Assembly (NCBI GenBank): GCA_020634815.1
Contig: JACKBA010000009.1
Coordinates: 106,661 to 170,660, forward strand
Direction of reading: 5' to 3'
DNA from: Caldilineaceae bacterium
GTDB taxonomy: Bacteria > Chloroflexota > Anaerolineae > Caldilineales > Caldilineaceae
DNA length: 64,000 nt
Part shown: in pieces, positions 39,202 through 51,200 of the stretch
Layout: each line of letters opens with the position of its first letter
Numbering within the stretch: position 1 is the first letter of the stretch
The notes under the pieces: model-generated
Database searches by the model: none
What the model saw: the letters and a program-made list of their open reading frames with translations, nothing else
What the model was told of the DNA's origin: nothing
Position numbers and translations under genes: made by a program

Positions 39202-42200
39202 TCAGCGGGTGATAAGCGGCAGGTGCAGCCGTGGCGCCGCTTCTTCCGGCGCCGGCTCGCTTGCCTGTGCTTCTGTCTGCTCCGTGCTCTCCGCCGCCGC
39301 ATCCGGCGTAGCGACCTCCTCCGGCGCCGGTTCATCTCCGGGCGCATGCGCTTCAGGCGCCGGCGCCTCTCCCCGCGCGTCCGGTGCCGCGCTCTCCGCC
39401 GCTTCCAGCGCCGCGGCCGGGTCGCTGCGATTCGTCACCACCGGCAGGAAGAGATAGATCGGCGTGTTGAGCGGTGGCCGCGAGAAGAGCGCAAACTCGC
39501 TCAGGTGCCAGATTTGGAAGATGATACGGTGCGCCGTCGTGTCGATGTGGAGGATACTCAGGCCATCCTTGGCCCACGCCGTGCCGTTCCAGTAGTAGGG
39601 CGTCAGCAACTGCTCCGAGAGATCGCCCAGCAGCGCCGGGTCGTAGGCGATGACCAGCGTCAACGGCTGCGGGAACTCGTAGTGGCCCAGATCCATGCCG
39701 TTGACGAAGGCCGACAGGTCAAAGACCGTGCCGGCGAAGGAGAAACTCCCCGGCGGCTGGGTCACATCGCCCGTGGGCGTGATGACCGGCGTGTAGGCCA
39801 GGTAGAAGATCTCCTTGTCGCCCAGCGGCGTGGGATAGCTGCCCGCCGGCGCCTGCACCTGCGTCTGGAAGCGCCCACTGTCGAAGTCGACCGTGCTGCC
39901 GTTCGCATTGTCGATGACGCCGATCTGCGGTGCATTGCCCGTCTCGCTCCTGGCCGTGACAACCACGGCAACGGTCGCCTCGTCGCTGATGCCGTAGATA
40001 TCGCGTGCCGTGTAGCTGAAGGTGACGAGACCGGTGAAGGCCGGGTCGGGCGTGTAGGTGACCGTCTTGGCGCCGCCGTCGATGGCAACGCTGCCGCTCG
40101 CCGGCTGCGAGACGCCAGCCACCGTGAGCCCTCCGCCCGCCGGGTCGATGTCATTGGCCAGCGGGTCGATCTGCACGGCCTCGCCTTGCAGCGTGCCGGC
40201 TGCATCGTTGCGCGCGGTCAACGGCGGCGAGACGATCTGCTGCACGCCGCCGGAGGTGCTGCCGCTGTAGCCGATATCGCCCAGATACTCCGCCACGATG
40301 GTGTAGACGCCGCGGGCGAAGTCGGTCTTGGTGAAGACCGCCGTGTCGCCCACCAGATTGGCTGTGCCCAGTACGTCGCCGCCATCGACACGGAACTGCA
40401 CGGAGCCGCTCGGGTCGGCGGGTTGGAGCTTTGTGAGAATGCTCACTTGCTTCGCCACCGTCGCCGTCATGACGATGGTCGCACCCGCCTGTGCCGGGTT
40501 GGGTGACGTGGCCAGGCTGGTCGCCGTGCCGTGTTTGCCCACCACCTGCGCCAGCGGACTGGAGTTGCTCGTGGCGAAGAGCGTATCGCCCAGGTACTCG
40601 GCGGTGACGGTGTGCGTGCCCACTGCCCACGTGTCACGGGCGAAGCTGGCCGAACCGTTCACAAGATCGACCGTGGCCAGCGCACCGCTCTCATCAGAGA
40701 AGCGCACCTGGCCGGTCGGCCCAGTCTGGCGCTCGGCCGCCGTCATGCCGCTGACAGCCACACTCGCCGTGACGGTCACCGCCTGGCTGTAGGGCGCCGG
40801 GTTGAGGTTGGAGAGCAGCGCCACCGTCGTCGCCGCCTTGTCGATGACCTGGTCGCCGGCCAGCGTGCCGCTGCTGGCCAGATAAGGGCCGGTCGGGATG
40901 AGCGTGGCCGTGATGACGTGCGTACCCACAGTGAGACCGCCAGTCGCCACCTGCGCCTTGCCCGCGGCGAGGGTAGCCGTACCCAGGCTTGCGCCGTCGG
41001 CGAAGAACTCCACGCTCCCCGTCGCCGTCGCCGGCGCAACGGTCGCCGTGAAGGTGACCTGCGTGAACACCGGTGCCGGATTGGCGGAGGTGGCCAGCGT
41101 CGTCGTCGTCGCGATGGTGTTGAAGACCGCCCAGTCGGAGAAGGCCGTCACGCCTGTGCGCGTCACCGTCAGATCCTTGACACTGTCAAAGCTGCTGCGC
41201 GCACAGTTCCAGGCCCCGCTTGCATAGCGACAGGCCACGGGATCGGCCAGCGCATTCTGCGGCAGCACGACCGTCGCCACGTAGTTTGCACCCGCCGGCG
41301 TAATCGTCCAGTAGATGTCCGTCGTTGCGCCGCCCGGTGCGTTGGGATGGTTGGCGTCGATGCGGTCGACCTGAATGGCCGTCAGCGGGTCGCCGCCGCT
41401 GCGGTCGGTCACCTCGATCTCCACGCCCCATGAGTCGGGGTAGAAACCGGCCAGCCCGAAGTAGTAGAACTCCAGTCCGCTCACCGGCTGCGTCTTGCGG
41501 ATCGTGCCGAAGTTGGTCAGCGTGCCCTGGATGTAGGCATTGTCGTCGGTCACCGCCTCGACCAGCGTCGTGCCGGTGTAGACGGTCAGCGCGTCAAAGC
41601 TGGTGAAGGTGTTGAGCACCAGATTCTGCGTCTTAGCGCCGTCGAAGGTGATGCCAGACCCATTCGTGTCCAGCGTGCCCGAGTTGGTGAAGTGCCCACT
41701 CACGGCGATGTCGTTTGTGAGTTGCAGCTCGCCATTCTCCTCGATCTCGATGTCTTCATAGTCGGAGGCGCTGATGAGTTTGCCGGAGCGCACCGTCAGC
41801 TTGCGCGTCACCTTGAGCTTGCCCACGATGGTGACGGTGTCGGTCCTGTTCGTCTTATTCACCACCAGGCTGTAGAAGGTCAGCGGGTTGCCCGTGAGCG
41901 TCTGCGCCTGGTCACCTGTGAGCGTCACCGTCTTGCCGTTGGCATTGAAGGTGCCGCCCGGCTCGATCTCGAAGTCGCCGTCAAGGTCGATGTCCTGATC
42001 CAGCGTGATGGTGGCGCCGGCGGGAATGACCCGCTTGCAGCGCGTAGGACAGGGCGCAAAAACCTGGCTCCACAGGCCCGAGCCCGTCGGATAGGAGTCA
42101 GCGGTGGCGCCAAAGGTCGCCACGCTGCTGACGGCGCCGGCGCTACCGCTGAGATAGGCGGTGTTGGTGATGGTCGCGCCGCCGCTCGCCGTGTTGGTGA

Positions 42201-45200
42201 CCGCAAAGGTCACCGAGATGACCGAGCCACCGGTGAGCACCCCGCTCCAGCGCACGATGTTGTCGGCGTACGTCGCACCGGACTGATCTACCCAGTAGGC
42301 GAAGTTTGTGCCGCTGGGTAGCGTGTCGGTGAGGACGACGGCTGGGTCGGCCGTGCCGGTGTTGCTGAACACGACGGTGTAGGTGACGATGCCCTGGAAG
42401 CGCACGTTGGCGGTCGGGCTGGCGGTCTTGGCGACGCCGATGTGCGGCTGCTGCTGCTCGTAGGCGCCGAGGTCCACCCTGCCGTTGACGATACGCGGGT
42501 CGCCGCCCAGGTCGGTGGTGACGCCCACGGGCACGGCGCTGTTGTCGCCGGCATCGACGGCCGGTGAGCCGCCGGCCAGGCGCAGGTCACCGCCGGCCGC
42601 ATCCACGAAGATGTCCGCCGTGGTATAGGCGCCGGTGTCGGTGATGTTGCCCGGCCCCCAGATGATGCCGCTGCCATATATACTAGCTGTGCTGCTTGGC
42701 ACCAAGGTATGGCTAATCACCATCGAGGAATCCAGACTATAGAGGTGATCTCCATTAGGGGCTGTGTTGCCCCAGAAAATCACATTTGCCAGCTTTGCCC
42801 CACTACCTTGTGGTCCAAAGCTGCTGAACATTGCCCCACCCGAGTCACCGGCCGAGTTACCGCGGAATGTAACGTTCACCAGGCTGGGGCTGCTGACACC
42901 GCCACCATTGCCGTTGTTGACCATCGCTCCGCCACCCCAACCGGCCGAGTTGCCGCTGAATGTGACGTTGACCAAGCTGGGGCTGCTGACACCGGTGTAA
43001 CCATTGTTATCCATTGCCCCGCCCGAGTCGCCGGCCGAGTTGCCGCTGAAGGTGACGTTGACAAGGCTGGGGCTGCTGTTGCCGAGGTAAGCATCGTTGA
43101 AGACCGCCCCGCCGTACCCATCGGTCGAGTTGCCGCTGAATGTGACATTCTGCAGACTGGGGTCGCTGGTCCCACCTTCGTAACCACCGTTATACATCGC
43201 CCCACCGGCTGTCGTGGCCGAATTACCGCTGAAGATGACGTTGACAATCTTCGGGCTGCACTCATTGTCGCTTCCGCCCCCAGCACAGTACATGCCACCA
43301 CCATAGGTATCAGGCTCGCCAGCACCGGCTGCTCGGCCGGCCGTAACAAAGAAACCGTCAATTACAGTAGTCTGGGTAATTGGGCCGCCATTGACTCCGT
43401 CCAGCCAGAGGACATGATAGGCATTGTCGCCGTTAATGTTGGATGTGGCGGTGACCACGCCGTTGACGTCCACCCTGTCATCGCCGCCAATATCGCCGCT
43501 GAGGATTGTCGGGTTGGCGACCCAATCGCGCTCGCCCAGGCTGCTCTCGCCGCCGGCAAAGCCGCCGTAGAGCGCCACGCCAGGCGGCATCGTGAAGGTG
43601 TCCGTGGCAGCAACGCCGGGCGTGTAGATGCCGGTCGCCACCCAGATCGCGCCATAGCTGCCGCAAGCTTCGTAGAGCCCCAGCGCATCCTGCACGTCGG
43701 TGAAGGCATCCGCCCAGGAGGCGCCGGTGCCCGCGCCGCCGGCACGCTTGTCGACGTAGGCCACACCTACCGGACAGACGGCGAAGGCAGCGGTTGCGGT
43801 GACATCCGCCGTTACGGTGAGCGTGCAGTCACCCGAACCGCTGCAACTGCCGCTCCAACCGCTGAACGCAGCATTGCTGCCGGCAACGGCGGTGAGGGTG
43901 ACAACCGTGCCGGAGTCGAAGCCGGCCGTGCAGGTCGCGCCGCAGGCAATGCCGGACGGAACGCTGGTGACAGAGCCGCTGCCGCTGCCCTGCCTTGTCA
44001 CAGTGAGAACCGGCGGGATGTTGGTCAGGCTGAAGCTGACCGCCGGCCCGGCGCCGATCGCCGTGGCACTTACCGCGTAGCTGCCGCCAACGCCATTCGC
44101 GACGGGACTGAAGCCAGCCCCGCCGTCGGCAACGGTCACGGTTGCCGTGACGGGGACGATACTTGCGCCGCTCTGCGGGCCGGCATAGGTGACGGCGCCG
44201 CCGTCGACCGGTTCGCTGTAGGCGCTGGTAACCGTCACCGAGAGCGGGACGGCAAAGGCGGTGCCGGCGGCGGTGCTCTGGTTGTCGCCGCCACCCTTCG
44301 CCAGCGTGAAGCCGCGACTCTCGAAGGCGCCGATATCGCACGCACCCACGCGGCCGATGCCGCGCTGATCCGTGGCGAGACAGGTCGCCCCGTCGCCGGC
44401 ATCGATGGCCGGCGATCCGGGCAGCAGCGGCATTGTCTGCGTGTCGCCGCCATAGTTGCCCATGGCGCCGAGCAGCGCATTGCCGCTGACGGCCGGGCTG
44501 CACGTGCCGTCCGCGACCAGGTTGTTGGTGTTGGCGACGAGCGTGCCAGTATTCGTGCAGTCGCCACCTGTGCTGTTAGCGATGATGGTGTTGCGCAGGT
44601 TGGCCGTGCCACTATTGTTAAGTCCGCCTCCGCCCGCAGTGCCGGCGATGGTGCTGTTGGTCAGCGTGAGCGCTTGGTCATTATGGATACCACCTCCGCT
44701 GATGAAAGCGGTATTGGAGAAGAACGTGCTGTTCTCAACCGTTGCGCGACTGCTGTTCTCAAGTCCTCCGCCAAGAGAGTTTGCGCGGTTATTGGCAAAA
44801 GTGCTGGTCATTACGGTGAGCGCCCCACTGTTGTGGATGCCCGCACCGAGGTTTGCGCGATTATTGGCAATCGTGCTGTTGACCACGGTTAGTGTCCCCA
44901 CATTGGAAATGCCGCCGCCATTGTTATTGCTGCTATTGTTGGCAATCGTGCTGCTCATGACAACGAGCGCTGCCAGATTGTTGATGCCGCCATTGGCGGA
45001 GCCAATATTGTTGGTGAGCCTGCTGCCAATCATGACGAGGTCAGCCGTGTTGTTGATGCCGCCTGCCAACATGCCTTGATTGCTGTCAACCGTACTATCG
45101 GTCACAGTGAGCATGCCACTGTTGTTGATGCCGCCGGGCATACCGGCGCCAAAAGCGCTATTGCTGACGAGCGTGCTGCTGATCACGGAGAGGCTTCCGG

Positions 45201-48200
45201 CACTGTTGATACCGCCGGCACCGCTAGTGCTTGTGTTGCCGGAAAGCGTACTGCTGCTCACGGTGAGCGTACCGGCGTTGTGGATGCCACCGGCAAGGGC
45301 GTTTGCAAAATTTCCAGTAACCATGCTGCTGATCAGGGTTAGCGTACCGGCGTTGTGGATGCCACCGGCCCCAGGTACGCTAAAGCTGCTGGCGACGGTG
45401 CTATTGGTCACCGTCAGCGTGCCGGCGTTGTAGAGACCGCCGCCGCCCGCACTTACTGACCTGCCGTCGCGGATGGTCAGCCCGTCGATGGTCGCGGTCA
45501 CGCCGCTATTTACGACAAAGACGCGCGTGGTGCTGTTACCGCTCACGGCGAGCTTGTCCGCGCCCGGCCCGCTGATCGTCACGGCCTTGGTCAGCGTCAG
45601 GGCCTGGCCGCTGGTCAGGGTAATCGTGGCCGGATAGGTCAAGTTGAAGACCACCGTGTCGCCGGCGCACGCGTCGTTGAGCGCCTGGCGCAGCGTGCCC
45701 GCGCCGCTGTCGCCCGCGCTGGTGACGGTGGGATTCGGTGCGCAAACCGTGCTTGCAACCTCGTCGGTCGCAGTGGCCGGCTCGCCATCGCCGTCGAGGA
45801 CGATGGTCGCCGCGTTGGTCAGCACGCCGCCGGATGGCACCGCATCCACGATACCGGTCACGGTGATGACGCCCGTGGTTCCGCGGCCAAGGTAGCCGAC
45901 ATCCCAGACGTAGGCCGGCTCCGCAGCGGTGTCGGTGATGACGATCCCGCTGCTGTTGACGCCGACGTTTGTCACGCCCGCGGGGATGATGTCGGTGATA
46001 ACCGCGCCAAGCGCCGGTCCGCCGCTGTTCGAGAAGGCGATGGTGTAGGTGATGGCGTCGCCTACATAGAGAGCCGCCGCCGAGACTGATTTCTGCAAGG
46101 CGATCACGGGCAGCGTCGACTTCAACGCAAAGGCGCCAAAGCTGTCCAACCCGCGCACGCTGACAGCGTAGGGCGAGGCGTCACATTGTTGGCCGAAGTT
46201 TGCCAGCCCGTTGTCCCACGTGCCATCCCAGCGATAGGCGTCCATCGTGGGACAGTACTGCCGCGCGGGCACTTCGCCTGCGCTGTAGTAGAAGGTGGCG
46301 ATGGCATCGCGGTCGACGCTGTTGGTGGGCGTGATCACGTAGCAATGGGCGACCGAGTCCGTGGCGCCGCTGCATTGCGCGCCGGCGGTGATCGCTACCT
46401 CCGTGCTGCCCAGGTCGCTGCCGTTGGCGTTGAGGATGAGCCCGCCCGCCTTGGGGAAGCCGACATTGCCGCTGCCGTCGACGCTGCGGCTCTGGTAATA
46501 GATGCCGCCTGTGTGGGTGAAGAGGCCGGCAAGATCCAGGCCGGCCGGCGCATAGAACTCGCCGCCCGCTAGAACCAAGTTGCCGCCGACGGACAGCGCA
46601 CTGGTCTGCGCCATGAACGCACCACTCTGTTGCACGAGGTTATTGCTCGCCGTCAGGGTCGCGGTGGCCGTGATGATCCCGCCGTTGTTGTAGACGCTGG
46701 TGGCATGGTTGGTCACAGTGGTGGCAGCCAGATTCACCTGACCGCGGTTCACCTGGATGCCGACCGTGTCGGTCAAGCTGCTGCTGGCAATCGCGTTGCC
46801 GGTGACATCGACCACATCGGTGTCCGCCGTTGCCAGGAGCAACCCGGTGCTGGTGCTGTCTGTCACCTGATTGTTGGCAATCTCTGCACCGGGGTGCATC
46901 GTTCCCAGCCTGATGCCATTGGCGCAGGCAGTGACCGTGTTGCTGAAGATCCCAAAGCGGCCCATGGTGGTGTTGTCGGGCGCGCTGATGTAGGCGTAGC
47001 CGTAGATGCCGTCGTCGCCGCAGCCGTCCACCGTATTGTCCTGGATGATGACTGCATACCCGCTTTGCGCATCGCCGATGTCGATGGTGACACCGGGATC
47101 GACGCTGTAGCCTACCTCGTCGATCGCGACGTTGATGGCATCCGTGCCGATCGCATAGAACTGGTTGTCGGCGATGGTGAGGGCGCCGATCGCAAGCGAC
47201 GCATCGTCATAGCATTCATAGCAGGGCTCGTAGTTGTCATAGCGGATGCCGTAATCACTGTCGCTGATCACATTGCGCGCGACCAGGGTATCGCCAAAAA
47301 CCAGGTTGCCATAGTGGGTATACCCCGCGTCGTCGATGTCGAAATAAAGTGCCGTGCCGGTTTGGCTGTAGAAGCGGTTGTCGGTGACTACCGTGTTGCT
47401 AAAAATCACGGTGTGGTTGTCATCGTTCTCGTAGGAAGCACCTTCGTTGAGATGGTAGAAACCGTTGCGTCCACCGGCAAAGGTGTTGTCGTCTACCATC
47501 AACTGCCCGTAGTCGATCGTAGAGTCGCCGTAGTTTTCGAAGGAGGAGTAGTAATCGTATACATAGATGCCGTCGTTACCGTCAGCAGGATTGAGCACAT
47601 TGCCGCTGATGATATGATCCGGCAGTCTGGCGTACGAATTACCCTCCATTGCTGTGCCGGCAGCATTGTCATACGCGCTGCGGTCAATCCTGATGCTGTG
47701 GTCCGCCGAGGTGATCAAATTGTCGGCAATCGCTACCGGCGCCATCAACGACCTGGCGCTATCGTACATGTAATCGGCCACCGAGTCGTAATTGATATAG
47801 ACGCCGTTCCCGCCAGTAGCAATCAGATTTCCGGTGATGGTGATCGGTGCGATACTGACCAGAGAATTACCATTGCCATCGTAGCCTTGAGCATAAAATA
47901 ACAAATCTATGCCACTGCCCGTTGCGGTGATGGTATTGTTGGCGATCACCACACCAGCGCCCTCAGCCCTGCTATTGTCATATACGTCGTAGGCAAATTT
48001 GTGAGCCACCGCAAGCCCCGCACCATCGGTGGCAATGGTGTTGCTCTGTACGAATGTCGTTCCCAGCGCCACGGATGCGTCATTATAAAGATCGGAACCA
48101 CCAATGGTGACGTCAATGCTAGCATCACCACCGCCGACTGCGTTCTCTTCAACAAGCATGTCACCGACAGTGATATCGGAAGTATCGTAAAAACTACGCG

Positions 48201-51200
48201 GAACAACATACTGCGCGACAATGGCGTTGCTGGCACTCTGTTCCGTATTGACCGAATTGTTGCTGACCGCAAGGTTGCCAAACGAACCCGCCGAACTGCC
48301 TCCCCAGTCGCTCACGGAAAAGAACGGATCGAGGACAATACCTAGGTCTTCGTAGCCGGAAATGGTATTGCCGATGATGGTCACGTCGCCCGCGCTGACC
48401 GTGGACGTGAACATACTGTAGAATCCGATGGCGTCTTCCAACAGAATCGCAGTATAGTTGTTGGTGAAGTCGTTGTTCAGGATATTCACCGCGCCAACGG
48501 TGATCGTCGATTCCCAAAGATCTTCAAAATATCCGCTACCCCAATCGATGCCATTGTCGCCGCCGCTAAAGCTGTTGCCCACAACATTGATGTCGGACAC
48601 AGTGACGGCGCTGTTCGTCAGACGCAGGACATCAAGGCTGCCGAAGTTCAGTCCGTCTGAATTGCTGATGGTGAATGTATTGCTCAAGACGTTAATCGCG
48701 CCGATCGATACATCCGTACTGGTATACTCACCTTCTGGACTTCCCAGCTCGATCTCGATCGCGACCCCATCGCCGCTCGCAAAGCTACTGTTGGTGATCG
48801 TGATCGGCCCGGTTGCGACCGGTGTACCGTCAAGCGTGACGATGGACTCAACCAGGAGTGCGGTGCCAATGTTGGCGGTGAATGAGGTCCGATCCATGAG
48901 CAGCGTTCTGCCGCCAGCCGCGATAACCGTGACACCATCGTCAGAGACCCCTGAGTTTCTGAAAAGGACGCAGTTGTCGACGGTCAGCGCGTCGGTCGTG
49001 TAGAGGGCGCTGCCCGAATCGCTCCGATTGTCGGCCATCGTGACCCAGGAGAGGGTAAGCGGCGCCGTGGCGTAAATGGCACCGCCGCTGGCAACGTCTG
49101 TGAACCCATTTGTCATTGACAGGTTGTCAATGGTGGTGGGAGCGCCGACGCTGAAGATCCGATTCGTGTCGTTGCCGCTGATGGTGAGAATACTCATGCC
49201 CAATCCGGAAATCGTGATCGGTTTCGTGATCTCGATCTGGCTGCTGGACAGGGTAATCGTGGAGGGAATGATGTCGCTCAACCCAAACGTCACCGTGGCC
49301 CCAGGGCACGCTTCTGCAACTGCCCAGCGCAGCGACTCGAAGCCGCTATCACTCGTTGTGCGCACGACGGGATTGCTGGCGCACGGTTCATTCCGATAGG
49401 CGATGTTTCGGGCGCTCGTGCCGGTCACGGCATCCAGGTCGCCATCGCCGTCGATATCGCCAAGCGCGACAACATTGGCGCCCGCTCCAAAGTCACGGCC
49501 AGACACGGCAAAGGTGCCATCGCCGTTGTTGAGATAGGCTGCATTCGGTTGCCCCGCGTTCGCAACGGTTACGTCGAGGTCGCCGTCGCCATCGATATCC
49601 CCCAAGGCTGCACGCCAGGTAGCGTCATCGGTCGGGCCGAAGCTGTTGCCGGTGGGGTCGAAGGTGCCGTCGCTGTTGTTGAGGTAGACGGCGTTCTGTT
49701 GGTCACGGTTTCCTGCGGCGATGTCGAGATCGCCGTCGCCGTCGACGTCGCCCAGTTCCACGCTGTATGTTGCGTCGTCGCCCGTGCCGAACTCATTGCC
49801 GGAGGCGGCGAAGGTGCCGTCGCCGCTGTTGAGATAGACTGCATTCTGCTCCTCGTAGTTGCCTACGGCCATGTCGAGGTCGCCATCGCCATCGAGGTCG
49901 CCCAATGCCACAGCGGTGGTATAGTCGCTACCGGTACCGAAGGTATTGCCAGAGGCGGCGAAGGTGCCGTCGCCGTTGTTGAGGTAGACGACGTTTTGTT
50001 GGTGCCAGTTGCCAACGGCAATATCCAGGTCGCCGTCGCCATCGACGTCGCCCAGCACCATGGCATAGGTATAGTCGTCCCCCGTACCGAAGTCGATGCC
50101 GGAGGCGGCGAAGGAGCCGTCGCCGTTGTTGAGATAGATCGCATTCTGTTCTTCAGAGTTGCCTACGGCCACATCCAGATCGCCGTCGCCATCCAGATCG
50201 CCCACTGCCACGGCTGCCGTGTAGTCGCTGCTGGTGCCGAAAGGATTACCGGTGGGATCAAACGTACCGTCGCCATTGTTGAGAAAAACACCGTTCTGGT
50301 TGCCATAGTTGCCCACAATGGCATCAAGGTCACCATCACCATCCATATCGCCCAACGCCATGGTCCAAGTACTGGCACTATCTGCGCCAATCCATTCGCC
50401 GGAGACAAAACCGCCATGTCCGCCGTTCACCGCGGCATTGAACTGCCACTGCCGGGCAGCCGTGTGTGTACCAGTGATGTCGGCCGTCTGCGTGGTATTG
50501 ATAGCGTAGACCAGCTCGCCGGGGAAGAAGTCGCGCGGCGGGTCGATCGTTACGACCGCGCCGTCAACGCCGTATGCGCCGGCAATCTGTCCCTGCATCA
50601 TGGAATGGATGCTAACAGTGCGGCTTGTCACCGTCGCCGCATCAATGGCCGCGCTGTAGGTGAGCACCACGTTGCTGTCGAGCGGCGCGCTCACGCTGTA
50701 CGCGTCCGGGTTGAAGCTGGTGACGATAGGCGGCGGCGGCTCGTTGAGATACGCTATATTCTCGGCAGCGGTGCCGGTTACGGCATCCAGGTCGCCGTCG
50801 CCGTCGATGTCGCCCACTGCCACCGTTTTGGCTCCCGCGCCGAAACTTGAGCCGGAAGCGGCGAAGGTGCCGTCACCGTTGTTGAGATAGAGTACATTCG
50901 GCTCAGTTCTGTTTGCCGCGGTCACGTCAAGGTCGCCGTCGCCGTCGATGTCGCCCAAGGCGGCGCGCCAGGTGGGATCATCGCTCGGGCCGAAGGTGTT
51001 GCCGGTTGGGTCAAAAGCGCCGTTACCGTTATTGAGATAGACTACGTTCTGTTGCACATTGTTGCCCACGGCGATGTCGAGATCGCCGTCGCCGTCCACG
51101 TCGCCAAGCTCCAAGCTGAAGGTCGCATCGGTTCCCGTACCAAAGTTACTACCGCTGGGATCGAAGCTGCCGTCACCGTTGTTGAAGTAGACAACGTTCG

